A stretch of 64,000 bases of DNA from assembly GCA_008711295.1 (NCBI GenBank), contig VUYV01000212.1, positions 714,564 to 778,563 on the forward strand. Reading direction: 5' to 3'. This document shows, piece by piece, positions 46,301 to 59,234 of this stretch (its first letter is position 1; each line of letters opens with the position of its first letter). The notes under the pieces are model-generated. The model saw only the letters and a list, made by a program, of their open reading frames with translations, searched no databases and was not told the origin of the DNA. The stretch is from Anarhynchus alexandrinus. Taxonomy: Eukaryota > Chordata > Aves > Charadriiformes > Charadriidae. Position numbers and translations under genes: made by a program.

Positions 46301-48689
46301 ACATTATTCCATTTTAAGAAATTCAAGCTGTTCATGGTGTTTTAGTGCATACAATTATTACTTGGTATAAGAAATAAGAAGATTCTTGCAGCTCAAGGTT
46401 GGGGAACTACACAGACGTTGCAGCAGTTTGTAAATGTCTCTTTTCCACCTTCCTGGTCCCATGGCCCCATTAAAACATCTTCCTAAAACTAGAAGGTGGA
46501 AAAGCCAGGGTGACTTCCACTGCTATTTCCTTTACTGTTCCCCTCTTGTCGCGTTAACGGGATTTTGCTACCTTTTGACAGTGTAATAAAAAGACAGCTG
46601 TCATGTCTGAGGAACACGCGAGGGTTACGGCGAGCAGAGTATGCCTGCATTGAGTAGGCAATACAGGGCAAATGGTTGCTGGATTCACACCTGTCAGCTT
46701 CTGGGAGAGGGAGAAAAAGCAAAGAAGGAAAAAACAGGATAGGAACGGGTATTGAGGCAGACCTTTATGTGGCCGACGCGTGAAGCTGGCCCTCATGCAA
46801 CAAGCCCTCATCTTCCTGACTGTGACTTCTTTGCTTGGCTAATTACATCTCCAGTGGGCTTTGCTTGTGGCTATCTGCAAACAACATCTAGCCTAGAACT
46901 CACTTCCCAGACTCTCTGACTCTCAGGATGCTTACCAACAGTTTGCAACTGGATTTGCTCCAGTACCTTAGCAAGTTCTCCAGCCATCATTTCTTCAAAT
47001 GACATATCTAATATAAAGGTGCCAGTCAAAGGCTAGGGATGAAGAGCTGATGCTTTCGAATCACAAAACGAAACCCAAACCCATCACATACTAGCTTTAA
47101 GTTCTAGGTGTGCAATCCCATATATAAACTGGTTATCAAATATAACCCACGTGTTATGTTTCTTCACCAGCACACTGTGAAGTTCCTCTGTTCAACTGTT
47201 CCCTATAAGCCAGCTTTCCATAGAGGATTCTCTCATCTTTTCACAGAGTAGTCACCAAACAAAGTGAAATAAGAAAAACACTCCTGTTTTCTCTTCATTG
47301 CAAACAACTAGCCATGCAAGCTGCCTCCTCCTGCCTTATGTTCAGAAGGCAAATGTCTACTCTGCACAGGACTAGCAAGTATATGAGCAACTCCTTGATC
47401 TAAAATGACTAGCTGCTGGTAAAGGGCTCTGCAGTACTTTCTGAGAAAGTACACTGATCGAAAAATCAAAGTTTTGAAGTATTCTGATCCCAGTCCAACA
47501 TGTGAATTTTGTCACAGGTGAAACAGCCTTTTCAGGCTTTGTGTCTGCTTGTAAAAATGGTGATTAGCAGAGGACACGGCAACTAGCAGCTCCAGTTCGG
47601 ACAGGGGCATCACTTCCCACTTGTCCCACCTCAGCTACACAAAGTGACAATTTGCAGAGATCGTTACTTTTATATTTACACCAAGGTAAAGTACAGTCAC
47701 TCCTGTTGATGGTGATATTATTGATTACCACATTTATTTGTACTCTTCAAGTCCCTCTGTTTTCCCTTGCTCGCAGTTTATGTGAAGGGTCAGGCAATAT
47801 GGGCCAAAAGAGAGATACATTAATGAGTATTTAACAGCCCTAATTCTCATCCTACTATTGTAGAAGGAGTGCAGATATTCTTTCCATCCTTCTTCCTAAA
47901 TTAGAAAGCGAGGTAAGCTGAACAACTGGGGGTGGGGGAATGGAGAGAGAGAGAAGAAAGATGTGAGCCACTCATCTTTGTAGAGCCTTCCCCTCTTTAT
48001 TCTCTCTTGCAAAAGAGCTTGTTTTGAAATGGACACACAGAAAAAGATGTTTTGAACTAATCATCACCATCACCAATTAGAAAGACGCTGCACACTTGCA
48101 GCCGCAAGAGCAATTAGGAAGACAGTATTGCTAGAGCATCTCATCTCATACTCCCAGCATACACGTAACCTGCACATGTGCAAATAACTGCACCAACTGC
48201 GCTCAAGCTGCACAGGCTTAGAGTGATTCGCAATTTTTAATTTTACATACCCCTTGGATTTGGGTAGAATTATACCTATTTTAGACACCAGAAGATCATG
48301 GCAGAGGAACGGTTTAGGTAATAAAACAAAGCATCATCAGATCTGAAACAGTTGTTAAGAGCTCGCCACAGAAGTGAAGACTTTGAAGCAGAAGTACTAT
48401 TGAACCTTGGAAGAGACAGGTTTTAGAAACTAGACGCACAGTTGACATTCAACATTTTAAAATCAACAATAATTACATACAGGAAATCCCTGGTCCCATT
48501 AACTAAATAAAAATTTTATTGATAGCCTGTAGAAGGTAAAATCAATTGCATGTGTACTTTTAAAATAATCCAAACCCCAAGTCCTTTCAACCCCCCTTTT
48601 CCCTATTTTCACAGCAAGTGTAACCGCTGACATGTAATACAGTTATACTGTATTAAATAACTATAGATTTTAACTTTTAAATCAATTAA
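43347..48689. other. Intronic sequence without recognisable gene or repeat
   Basis: This part of intron 2 is AT-rich and unique as far as I can see. The stretch 44340-44520 is unique with many AT-type sites. Short open frames at 46489-46811 have no domain. Confidence 0.5.
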
Positions 48690-48970
48690 AATACCCCTCC
48701 ATTATATGTCAGAGTGACAAGTAATAGCCTGCTGAGTGCCGTGGAAAATTTTGGTCAAATAGCAGACGAGGGCTACAATCACTGACTGATACCTAGAGCA
48801 AAGGCTTTTGGTAATTCTCCCACAAGCAATCACAATTGCTGACAAAGTTCAAATTTGTCTTGACAGGATTGTCAAGGCAAACTAGAAACGTTCACAATTG
48901 CAAGTCAAAGAATTCATTTTTATTCAGCTGAAATTCACTCTACTGCTCACATACTAATGATACGCAGTAC
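48690..48970. other. Dyad-rich unique segment, candidate conserved regulatory element
   Basis: Within this segment three perfect inverted repeats follow each other without gaps. AGCAAT-CACA-ATTGCT lies at 48825-48840, GACAAA-gttcaaa-TTTGTC at 48841-48859, and CTTGACA-GGAT-TGTCAAG at 48859-48876. ATTGT/ACAAT (SOX type), TGACA (TALE homeodomain type) and CAATTG sites recur. No repeat family or exon signal was recognised. The function is unknown; regulatory DNA or a structured part of the intron RNA are the two readings. Confidence 0.45.
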
Positions 48971-49139
48971 TGTACCTACCACTCTTTCTGGCTGAATATC
49001 TGAAACCCATATAGCAAAGACTAAAAGAAAATGGGAGTATTAAGCAAAACACAGACCAAGGAAGTTATGTTCTGCAACTAACCCAGCACCAGTTCCTCTC
49101 CTAAATCCTCTGCTGCATACTGTCAAAACTCTCTTGCAA

Positions 49140-49205
49140 TATATATCAGGCCTTGATTTTGGAAGGCAGCTTGCATTTAACTTCAGTGGGAATAAGAGCT
49201 GGTAC
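49140..49205. repeat. Possible ancient amniote interspersed repeat
   Basis: The text caggccttgattttggaagg followed by gcatttaacttcagtgggaa recalls an old reptile and bird repeat that carries gccttgattctgcaaag and ttgaagtcaatgggac. The similarity is short and from memory. Confidence 0.3.
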
Positions 49206-50559
49206 AATAATTAAAAATACCACCATCCCTCCCGTTTCAGGAAAAGGATGTTTAACTGTTTATGCACAAAAGCACGTTACTGTAGAGGCAAACTGACAGT
49301 TGAGTGTGCATAATTATGTGCTTATGCATAAATTTACACAATTTACATAGTAATCAAGGTGTATAGCAGAGTGAGCAAACATTATTACCCACTAAGCCAT
49401 CACCCCCCAGATCTCATTTATGTAGCCTGTCTGTCGCACAGACTTTCAATTTTCTATGGCGAGGACTGCAATATTCACAATCACTGTTAAGCCACAATAC
49501 CACTCACTGACACAACAGGTCCCACACAGACTGCAATTAAAACCAAACAGAAAGAACCTGACGACACACATTCTTTGCCCCATTAAGCAATTTCTGCCTA
49601 TTCTAAAACAATCTGCTCCTCTCCCCCCCTCACCCCCACTCTGTAGCTGCCAAAATTATTTCTGCTATAAACAGGTGTGCAATATGCAGAATAAGCACTT
49701 AGGGAAGAAAGAAGACGACTCAACAAAGAGTAAGTTTTGTGGACCCAGGGTTTCGAACCTTGCAGCAATCACAGCGTAACTTAACTTTTACTACAGGGCC
49801 AGAGGATCCAAGAAGCCCCTGCTACCCCCACTTGCAGCCCTTCAGGCTTCAGACCACTCCAGGCAGCTCCTGGCGCAGCAGCCCACCCCAGTCACAAAGC
49901 ATTAAGAGACCTACAAATTCTTACTTCCACATCTGCTTTCTGTATTCCCAGTTAACATAATAAAGCAAGCTGAGCTCCAAAGTGTATGAAAATGGTTATA
50001 CTATTTTTTTAAAATTATTAAGTTGTTATTGAGGAGCAGGAATAATGAAACTTTGTTTCCTAAGGCTTCCTCCTTCTTGCTTGCAAGGTTTAATAGGAGA
50101 AAAATGCAAACTATCACCTTTCCTCTAGTGGGGGCACTAATTGGGTGCCTCTCTTCCACCCTGTCACTTATTTTAATGGAACTGGTAAGAGATAACAGCT
50201 AAAATTGAAAGAGGTAATAGCTACCCCACTGTCAAATTTAGTTGAAGTTGGCTGACATTCAAAACTTATTAGGTGGGAACACATAGACAGCTCAGTTACA
50301 TAAAACTTAATTTCCTTAGGCTCTGTCTAGGGTTCTGCTGGACTTGCCACCATAACCAATAACTTGATAGGAAAAAGTGCTCAAAAAGCTATCATCACTT
50401 TGGAGCTTTGGACCCTCACAAATACTTGTATAGTTAAATAGCATCATCTGCTTAATTAAAACACACAACCCCCTCAGAAGAGCCCGCCCTCCGTCCCACT
50501 GACTGTGTGCAAACGCACCCTGCAAGCCCATTCAAACCTTTCTGACCCTCCTTCTTGTT

Positions 50560-50720
50560 CCTCTGGGTTGCCACTTCTCCCTTTCGTGGTCCACAGCCTC
50601 CAGCGCCTGCCTCGCCAACACGGCAGCACCCAAGGAGCGAGGGGCTGGGGAGCCCGCCGCCACCGGCACAGCATCGCTGCCTTCTCCCTCCTACCCTCCA
50701 GGTCTCTCTGGGGAAAGCGG
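50560..50720. other. GC-rich patch inside intron 2
   Basis: About 160 bp rich in G and C with around ten CpGs, against an AT-rich background. Open frames occur on both strands here only because stop codons are rare in GC-rich text. No splice-flanked exon or known domain was seen. Confidence 0.4.
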
Positions 50721-51399
50721 TGGGCAGTCCCACTTTGTGATAGGAGCAAATATTTGATTTAGCTCACTCAAAACTAATTTATCATCAGTGAAAACAGCAT
50801 TTATAGATCTTGTTAGCAGGTCTCACCCCCAGCTCATCTGAATTAAGCTCACAGGTAGCTGTGCTGCCGTACCACAGCCCATGACTCCTCTCTTCGCCCT
50901 CACCATGAAACACTGCCCACAGGGGAAACCCCGCTTCTCTCTTCAAAGTGAGCAGAAGACTTAGGCCCAAACAGATCAGATACTGCTTTGTTTCATGCTT
51001 TTTTTTTTTGTAAATCAAAATGACCAAAGCAAAGCATCCACTTCCTCTAAAAACAGCACACACAAGACATCAGGCCCGTCATGTTGCCCACTAGACATGG
51101 TGCTACCAATGATACCTATGGACCTCTGAAGTTCTGCATGCTTCTGGAAGAGTTTCCATTAGGATGATGAATTAAATCCTACTATTCTGCGTAGGAAGAG
51201 TGATTTTTTTTGACTGAAGCTGGTAAGAAATTAACCCCATTTTTGCAGCACATTAACAGCTACAGATATTCATCCGATTCAAGTATTTTTGTTTTGCTTG
51301 TTTTCCTTGAGTAACGTGTTCTAGTTCTGCATATACCTATAGAAGTCTAGATATTGAATCTGCAAGAGCTTGACCACAGCAGATAGCGTTGTCATCTTT

Positions 51400-53030
51400 G
51401 TGTGGTTTTAGACTCCAAATGAGGACTTTCCTTAAAGACATCCTTGCAATATTTCCTGGACTTGCCTCAGAGCCATTCTGATTTTAATGAGTCCACAGAA
51501 ACAGCTTCAGGCAGCACACTGTCCATCCTTCTCTTTGAAAATCCACATCTGTGCTCCTGTATATACAGAAAAAGTGTTTCTAAGCTGAGTATTTGAAAAC
51601 ACTTGTAAGAACTTGACACCTAAAACCCTTTCCAGGCCTTTTACACCAAGAAGGACTCAAAAGACTATCCAAGAGGAACTGGTTAATGCTTGGAAGAAAC
51701 AAGGCTGTTATCCAAATTTCACAGTCATACAGAGGAATGTTAATAAAAGTAAATGCATACCAAGCACTTGTTTGAAGTTCAGCGCTTCTTTCATTCCAGA
51801 AACACTGCTTTAATCTCGCAAATGCTGCTCTGCCTTTTGTTATCCTCTTTCGTGACTGTGTTGTCAAGCACAGCGCTCAGGCAACTTGCTGCAGAAGTAG
51901 CAGAAATTGCCTACAAATGTCAAGCCTGCGCTGCTAACGTGCCCGTTTTCTAGTGGAGCGAGGCTGAAGTAGGACCTCAGTTTTCCTCACAAAAGTGCTC
52001 AGGCCAAGCTGTTTGGCATAATAATCTGGAGAGTCAGTCATTCCTGGCTCTCAAGCATCTGGGAACCAACTGCAGTTGCTGGCAAAGCACAGGCTGCAGG
52101 TTATCAGCTGCACGACCTTGGATTTGATGCAAAATCGCTGAAAGTTGAAAATTACCCCAACCCCATAAAATGTCATGCAGTTTCCCCTATTGCAGACTCC
52201 AAACATGTCAAGAAGCACCTCTGTCTACAGGATACCAAGGCAGATCAGGGTGGGGACGAAGCCTTGCTTCGTGCCCTTCTGACAGGACAAAGCTGTGATG
52301 TTCTGCCTTGATTGAAAACACTCGCCAGAGTTACCAATTCAAGAGCTTGCCCGAACAGCTGAATTTTGCTGAAGCCTGAAGAAACCCTTGAGATTAATGG
52401 TATTACAAGCTTTAGTTTACTTGACAAAGACGATATACAGACCTTTATTCTCAGCTTTTCTGAGACTTCCTTGGCTGCAAAATTGCATTAACTGTTCCTC
52501 AACCAAACCAAACCTCTGGGTCTGCTGACCATTATTCCAGCAAAGGTAGAAGTTTCTTTTTCCTGCAAGAACTGAATGATTACACCAGTTTCCAAAGCAT
52601 AAGCTCAATTCTTTTTGTAGAGTTGAATCTCAGCATCCTTGAACTTCTGAGGAATCATCTTCTTGTCCTTGATGGCTATAAACAGTTGTGCCTTTGTCAG
52701 GCCAGGTGGTGCCCTCTGACCAACTACTCCAGCAGAAGTACCACAAGTGCCTACTGCCCTTCTCTGCAGTATTTACAGGATAGATACAAGAGTTTGTGCT
52801 ATTTTGCTGTCAGCTGCTCTTGGGTGGGTAGGCTGGAGAACTTCATTTAATGCTTCGTCAGAGATGCCAGATGGACATTTTAATAAACTTGGTGAAGTGT
52901 TCATGCCACTAATTTGGGACTTCCTTGTAGCTGGTTCTCAGTGTCAGACCATCTTGACTATGGACTGATGCAACACCACTGAATTTACAGCCACAGATTC
53001 GTTTTAAGCAGCCATAGAAGCTCATATAAA
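51400..53030 (-). mobile_element. Decayed non-CR1 LINE: broken reverse-transcriptase gene
   Basis: Read on the minus strand, fragments of a non-LTR retrotransposon reverse transcriptase follow in the expected order but in changing frames. They are: VHSQDGLTL (52965-52939); SGISDEALNEV (about 52872-52840); IPQKFKDAEIQLYK (about 52660-52618); NHSVLAGK (about 52580-52555); NKGLYIVFV (52452-52423) followed by LTKACNTI, the RT palm motif region; KGRAAFARLKQCFWNERS (51837-51784); LYDCEIW (51732-51712); and KDVFKESPH (about 51446-51420). The C-terminal LYxCExW and KDxxK motifs belong to the endonuclease/RT family often annotated in animals as craniofacial development protein 2-like or jockey-like. 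They are not the CR1 form. Stops and frameshifts are many, so it is inactive. Neither end of the element was identified. Confidence 0.85.
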
Positions 53031-56000
53031 TTCTCGTGCCTTTTCTGCCATTACAGTTACAGTTTAAAGCAATGGCAACTCTCCAGGTTTTTGCATGAAC
53101 CGCTTGTGCGGCCACAACAAATTCATGGTGGCCACAATCAAAGCATAGCTGATAAGCTTCTACCAGGCAGCCCTAAATGCAGGCCCTAGGGGCTTGCCTG
53201 TGGTCACTGTGTAGCTCCTAAAAAACACTGGTCCCAACTGACAGCAGAAGGTATAACAACTAAATAAAAATACAGGGAAAAAATAGAAAAAATGTGGCTT
53301 TCATAAGTACTGCAGATACTGGTTAAAGCCCCCCAAAATGAATAATGCAACTGGCTGTGCCCCTTAAGGCATTTACTAGCTATCTTAAAGTTACTATGGT
53401 TGCATGAAAAGGAAAAGAAAACATAAACTATGATACGAAGAAAGTCTAAGAAGTCTATGAATGAATATTGATAAACTGCTGATTGTGATGTGCCATAATT
53501 ATTCTTAGAGCATGAGGTCACAATCCTAAATTATGAAACTGCTGAAATAATATTTTTAAAGTTTCATCTTTCCCTTATGCATAAAAATCTCTGCTAAGCC
53601 TGCAAAATCTTGACCTCAAATTTAAGGACATTATGCTACTTTAATAAATTATATAGAAGGCTTGACTTGTGATCAAGAAAATATTAAGGCTTGGGTTATT
53701 ATATTTTACATTATTTTTTTACTCATTAAACCTGAAGAGCTTTCATTAAAAATACAGTAATTCAATTCACTGCCATATTATTAACAAAACATGATATACA
53801 TATCTGAATTCCAATGCGGGGGTAAACTACATACTGAACAGCTGAAATCTAGACAATGTAAAGGAAGCACACAATCTTTTATATAAAGCAAGGGCTTCGA
53901 CCTTTTATCTTAAGACCAAAGTTATTTTAATGGGTATTCTGTCCTAAAAAAAACCCAACCCACACACATTTACAGGAAAAAAAATGGATTACTTTGGATA
54001 CTGGTGTCTTAAGCAAATACACTTCAGTTTTATATTTAAGTAGAATTAGACGGGAAAGTTTGTCGGTGTCTCCCATCCCTCTTCAAAATTTGACACATTA
54101 TTGCTGTTCCTGATAAGGCCGCAGTGTGCCTGTTTGCATGATTGAGAAGTTATCCACCAAGACTGTTACTCAAGTGCACAAGTATGGCTATCGCTCCAAT
54201 TAACTATTTATGAGCTGCTCCACTGCTCTAGAAAAAGTGCACTGCTATCAGAAAAGAACTGCTCATTAGAAACCAGCCTGTTAAGGTATTTTTAAATATA
54301 ACAATGCGATTTCAGTAGACATACGCGCATTATTTTTTAAGGAGAAAAGGAACAGAAGCATTTTACTCTGGAGCTGAGTGGTTTAAAATTTTAATGAAGA
54401 AAGGATTTAAGATTGTATTATAGGAAACAACGCCTCATTGACAAAAATGTAGTTAAGATAGCCCTGCAGATCTTTTCCATCTCTTATTTCTGTGCCCTTT
54501 TACCCTATGCATGCATACGCTTCCACTCCCTCACTGCACCAAACCAGGGCGGGCACAGTCTGAAGACTGGCCAGGAAGCAGGGACTAGGTGCCACTTTCA
54601 CATGGCTCCTCCTGTAAGGGAGGATCTCTGCCACAGCTTCCCTTGACATCCAAAATGCTACTTGGGAATAACTCTGCACTCTGACTCCGAAATTCCTCCC
54701 CTCTCAAATGGAGCAAAAATGAAATTAAGAAAAGAAAAGGGGGGTGGGGTGGGAAGGCAAACCTGCCCTGGCATAACTTTATTGAGTTGCTAAACTCTTG
54801 AGGGTGCTCTGAGATACTCTGGTTATTACTGATGGTACAGAAAGATTATACACATCGTTTTTTTATTACTGCAGTCCTCAAGCTTTTCAAGAAATTCAAG
54901 TAAAAGAATCACTACTACTTGAAGCTGTGCCCTTTGTTCCCAGTTTTCTGCAATTTCCTAATTAAAAGTACCCAAGAAGCCATCTCCTCAGATGCCCTAC
55001 CCTACCAGGTAGAGATATTTTGGACAAATTGCAAAAGTATTTCATAACTAAATCATCAGATTGATGAGTGACATTAAAGCACTACGTGTCAAACTGTTAC
55101 TGAACTTCACCTTCTAAATTACTGTCTATGCAGTTGTTTCAAATGCATGTAGTTATGTTAGTCCAAATGAGCTTGTTGCTTAAAATACTGCTGCATCCCA
55201 CACATTTGTTCCTGGAAGATAACATGATGGAGCCCATCTGAAATACCGTCTGGCACGTTTACCTGTCTCAAGCGCTCACTTTATTTTGCAGCATCCTCCC
55301 CTGCTGTGAGTTCATCAGAACAACATTTCATGCAACATAGCATGCAATTAATCATAGTCTACATGAGGAGACATTACCTGAAAATATAATAAACGCAAAA
55401 CCTTGTTATAAGTTGCTAATACTCTGATGCTAAGTTATTGCTCACACTTGATCGTAACATTTACCCACCCACATGACCAGATCTCTAAAGATGACTCTAG
55501 TGATCCAGCTCTTTACCAGATTACTTCTGTATATTAAGGTTGTTAGTCCAACAACCTTTCTTTCCCTGTCTCCCACCCCTCTTCTCTATGTCCTCATAAA
55601 CAATGCCACCTAAAAACAAAATTATATGCAAGAATAACGAAGGGCAATATTGAGACTTAGCCCAGCAAAAGAGCCAAAGTATGATGTTTTCAGCTGCTGT
55701 ACGGCTGCTAAATCCAATCCTGTTAGCGCCAGTGCAATCCACTTCAAAACCGTCTCAGATTACATACAAAAATGCAATTCTGACTACTCCAAAGTTTTGT
55801 TATAGATCGCTGTCAGCCTGCGGAGGGGAGCTAACAGAGTAGAGGACAACTGACGTGTAAAGACGAATAATCCTCCACCACCACTCACCACAAACCTCCT
55901 TAATTCACTACAAGGAGTATATATGAAATACACAATAGGTCATCCACAAAAAGAAAAATTACTCTCTCCTGGTTTTCCCAGTAAGACAAAATTAGTGTTG

Positions 56001-59000
56001 AGATGTGCGATCAACTCCTTAACGTACGACCGTGTCGTTTATTTATATAGTTATTCTCTCCCTGTATTTTCCAATAATCTTCTAGCTTTTTGCCTTTCAG
56101 CTGAAGGCAATCTCTTCACATTTTATGCATCATGGAGCCAGAATGAGTATCAATGTTTAACAATGATTGCCTGAAATCTCTTGGGAGAAGGGATGGAAAA
56201 GATAGGGAAGAAAGAAATTAAGGAGCATATTTACTCCTATCTCTTGTCATTTTACAGTAACATAGATGGGAGGGGGGAAAGGAGAAAGTCTAATTTAGTG
56301 GTCTGAATGATATATTGGAAGCTCTACATGCTTCCAAGGCTACTTCTAAAGAAAGTTTTATGCATATGCAAGTCTGTTCATGGAAAGGTACCATATGCTT
56401 ATAATCATTTATCCTTTATACAATGCATACTTCATGAAATTTCTATGGTCGTCTTTTTTTTCTTTTTTCCTTTTTTTCCCCCCCTTAACAGTGAGATTCA
56501 CAGATCTGAAAGGATGTTAAATACTAAATCTGTAAAAGTTCATGACAGTCTGTGGCAAAACTCCCATTCAGTTTGGATTAAATATATTTGGTGGAATTCC
56601 AAACAAGCCTGTCAATACGTGCACAAACGGGACTGCTGGTTCCCCAGGAGAGAGAGTTATCACTTGTTTGCTCTACGTTTGCTCTTTGAAGACCTTTATG
56701 TATAAATCGACAAGGATGCTATCTTGATACGCAGAATACTTCTGCAAGTGCTAGAAGTTGAATGTGTCTCCTCAGCTGAGAAAGACTGAATGTCCCATGC
56801 AAAAGTTACAAGCACTAAGTGTGATGCTGTACAACTTTTGCTGTAAATTTATGTATGAACTGAAACATGTAAGAAAGCCAGTCTCTTCACTGGATGTTTA
56901 CTCCTTTTATAGCTAATTTTCAAATTATTTGAGGAGAGTGCACAGATCGCAAACAATTCTTCACTCTCTTTCCATCTCCCTATTACAGTTAGGGATGAAT
57001 ACACAAAATCTTTTAAACCTTCTCCTTCTCCAGGCTTTGGTCAATATTTCTTAATTACTTTATATTGAACTATCGCTTCTGCAGTGTTATACTGTAATTC
57101 AAGCGTTAAACTTCAGTATGTTATGGACACTAGAAGAGTTACATATACTTTTCACTTCTAAGCTTTCACTTCAAGAGTTTTTCCCCTGTGACTGCCTTAG
57201 TTTGTATTCCTTTCCTTATTTCCTCAAGCTTTTCTCTTAAGATTCAGAGGTTTTCTTCCACTCTTCTGCATACTAAACACATCTTTGGGTAGGATTTAAA
57301 GGGCTCAGATGTCAGGTATGTAAACTATTTTCCCTTTAAGAGCAGAATTGGCACATTAGGCTATTCCAAAGATAAGTGTATTTGAGGCAGAAACTTGCCT
57401 TTGAGTTTTATTCTCTTCTATCAGCAATGCCATCTTGATAATCTTGGCTATGGTGAAATAAGAAATGTTGTATTCATTGGCTAATTTTTTTTTTTTTGCT
57501 TAAGTGTGTCATCATGAAGTTTGAATATACTGCACTATATGTTCATGTATTTTTCTATCCAGTTCCCCATGTTTCTTCTAGATTTCTTCATCAAAACATA
57601 AAACTTGGAGCTAGTTTTCCATCTTCCTATCTCAGTCAGAAATTGTATATGCAATGCCTGCACTAAAGTAAAAATACTGCCTTTGGCATTCATGGTTATC
57701 TGCTGAAGCTTACTTCTGTGAATAACCCAGAGCATTTTATCATAGACCTTTATTCAAACTAAAGTGACTCTGTAATCATCCATAATTCAGAAGCAGCACC
57801 TGTTGGGTTTGTATTAACAACCTGATACTTAAGTAAAGAAAACTCTTTGGAGCTGGAGCCAGCAAAAGTATCCTGTTCTAGCAAATCCTATACTGACCAA
57901 AGTGAGACTGGTTTCACTAAATTATGCCAATATTTTCACTTTCAAAAAAAAGCATAATGAATAGGACAATCTCTGGGCAAGATGTTCAAAAGTTATAAGA
58001 GATCAAATTATTACAAGATATGCTTAGAAAAGTTAAGATACCAGTTTTGTGAAAAAAGACAGACAACTCCCACCCCGCCACCATTTCTTCCTCTTTCTAA
58101 ACATTTCCTCAATTCCCAGTAGAGTACATCTAAAGCTAATCTGCTCGCTGTGGTGGGCATTGCTTTTCAGGCAGCCACACAGAAAGCAGCTACGTAGTAT
58201 TTCTATCAATATGCAATATTCAACATATTGTGTTAGTTCTTCAAAATTAACAGTTTTATACGATAGATGCAAATACACTACTTACACCGATATATGTACA
58301 TCTCAAAAATCTAGCTTGGTTAGGCAAACACACTTTTGTTTGGGAATGAAGACTGGCAGCTCAGTTTCCTGACGCAAATCAAGGTCAAAATTCTGCACAG
58401 TCACTTACTAGAAAGTAGTAATTGAAGATTTGGAAAGCCAGAAAAATTAGTTTTGATGCCATCATAACAACTTTGTGACGTATGTTAGCCACGCAAACAT
58501 AGAGCTTATTAGGTACGCTGCTTGTAGATTACCCCATAACTGAAGTCAGAACACACAGAAGAACGGTTAGCAAAATTTTCCAAGTGACTTCTATATACAG
58601 TGAGGAAGGAAAGGTAATTTTTAACATCATCTCCAATCACAAATTAAAGTCATCTCAAGCCTTCTGTAACTTACAGCAAGTTAAAAGGCCAGTCCAGAAG
58701 TTAAGGAGCCCAGGTCAGATGGAGGAACATCAGGATTGTCTTGGCACCAATGGCTATATGGGCTTGTAAAATGGTTCTACATGACCAAACTATCGCATGC
58801 ATACTGAAGGCTGCTTTGCCTTAGTGTCACAGGTTCGACAATCATGCCCAGACTTAATATATACATATTTATACAACTAAAATTATAACGACAAATATAA
58901 TCAATACGTACATATATAAAAGATAGGGTACCATACTGCCCAAACCACAACACATACAGCTGGGGGTCTTTTACTGTACAGTACAATTTTACTTGTAGGT

Positions 59001-59209
59001 TTCCAAGTTATGAAAATATAATAAAAAAATTAATTATGGAGACAGGTGGGACACAGCAATATTTCCTTTCTAGTATTGGTTTCCTTGAAGATTAATAGTG
59101 GACAGAAGCACTTAAATCAACTTGATTCTACATTACTTATAAATTTAACGCTGCCATTTTACTCTATAAATGATCATCAAATTAAGTGGCTATGAAATAT
59201 TTTTCCTCC
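53031..59209. other. Intronic sequence without recognisable gene or repeat
   Basis: This part of intron 2 is AT-rich. The region just upstream of the LINE relic (53030-53520) may contain its decayed endonuclease part, but I see no motif. The segment 54105-54330 is unique. Open frames such as 56307-56705 on the plus strand have no recognisable domain. Confidence 0.5.
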
Positions 59210-59234
59210 TTTTTTTTTTTTTTTTTCTTTTTTT
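59210..59234. repeat. Poly-T run
   Basis: A run of 17 T, one C and 7 T on the plus strand. It reads as poly-A in the NR3C2 transcript sense. Confidence 0.9.

Larger units (their letters stand above)
48971..51399. other. Intronic sequence with a GC-rich patch
   Basis: This part of intron 2 contains a GC-rich patch at 50560-50720 in which several overlapping short open frames occur on both strands. A phrase at 49140-49205 (caggccttgattttggaagg, then taacttcagtgggaataaga) resembles an old amniote repeat. No gene was recognised. Confidence 0.5.

Noticed and set aside
56307..56705. 132-codon open frame on the plus strand
   Set aside because: It includes a T/C-rich run coding for Phe and Pro and has no domain; it is antisense to NR3C2.
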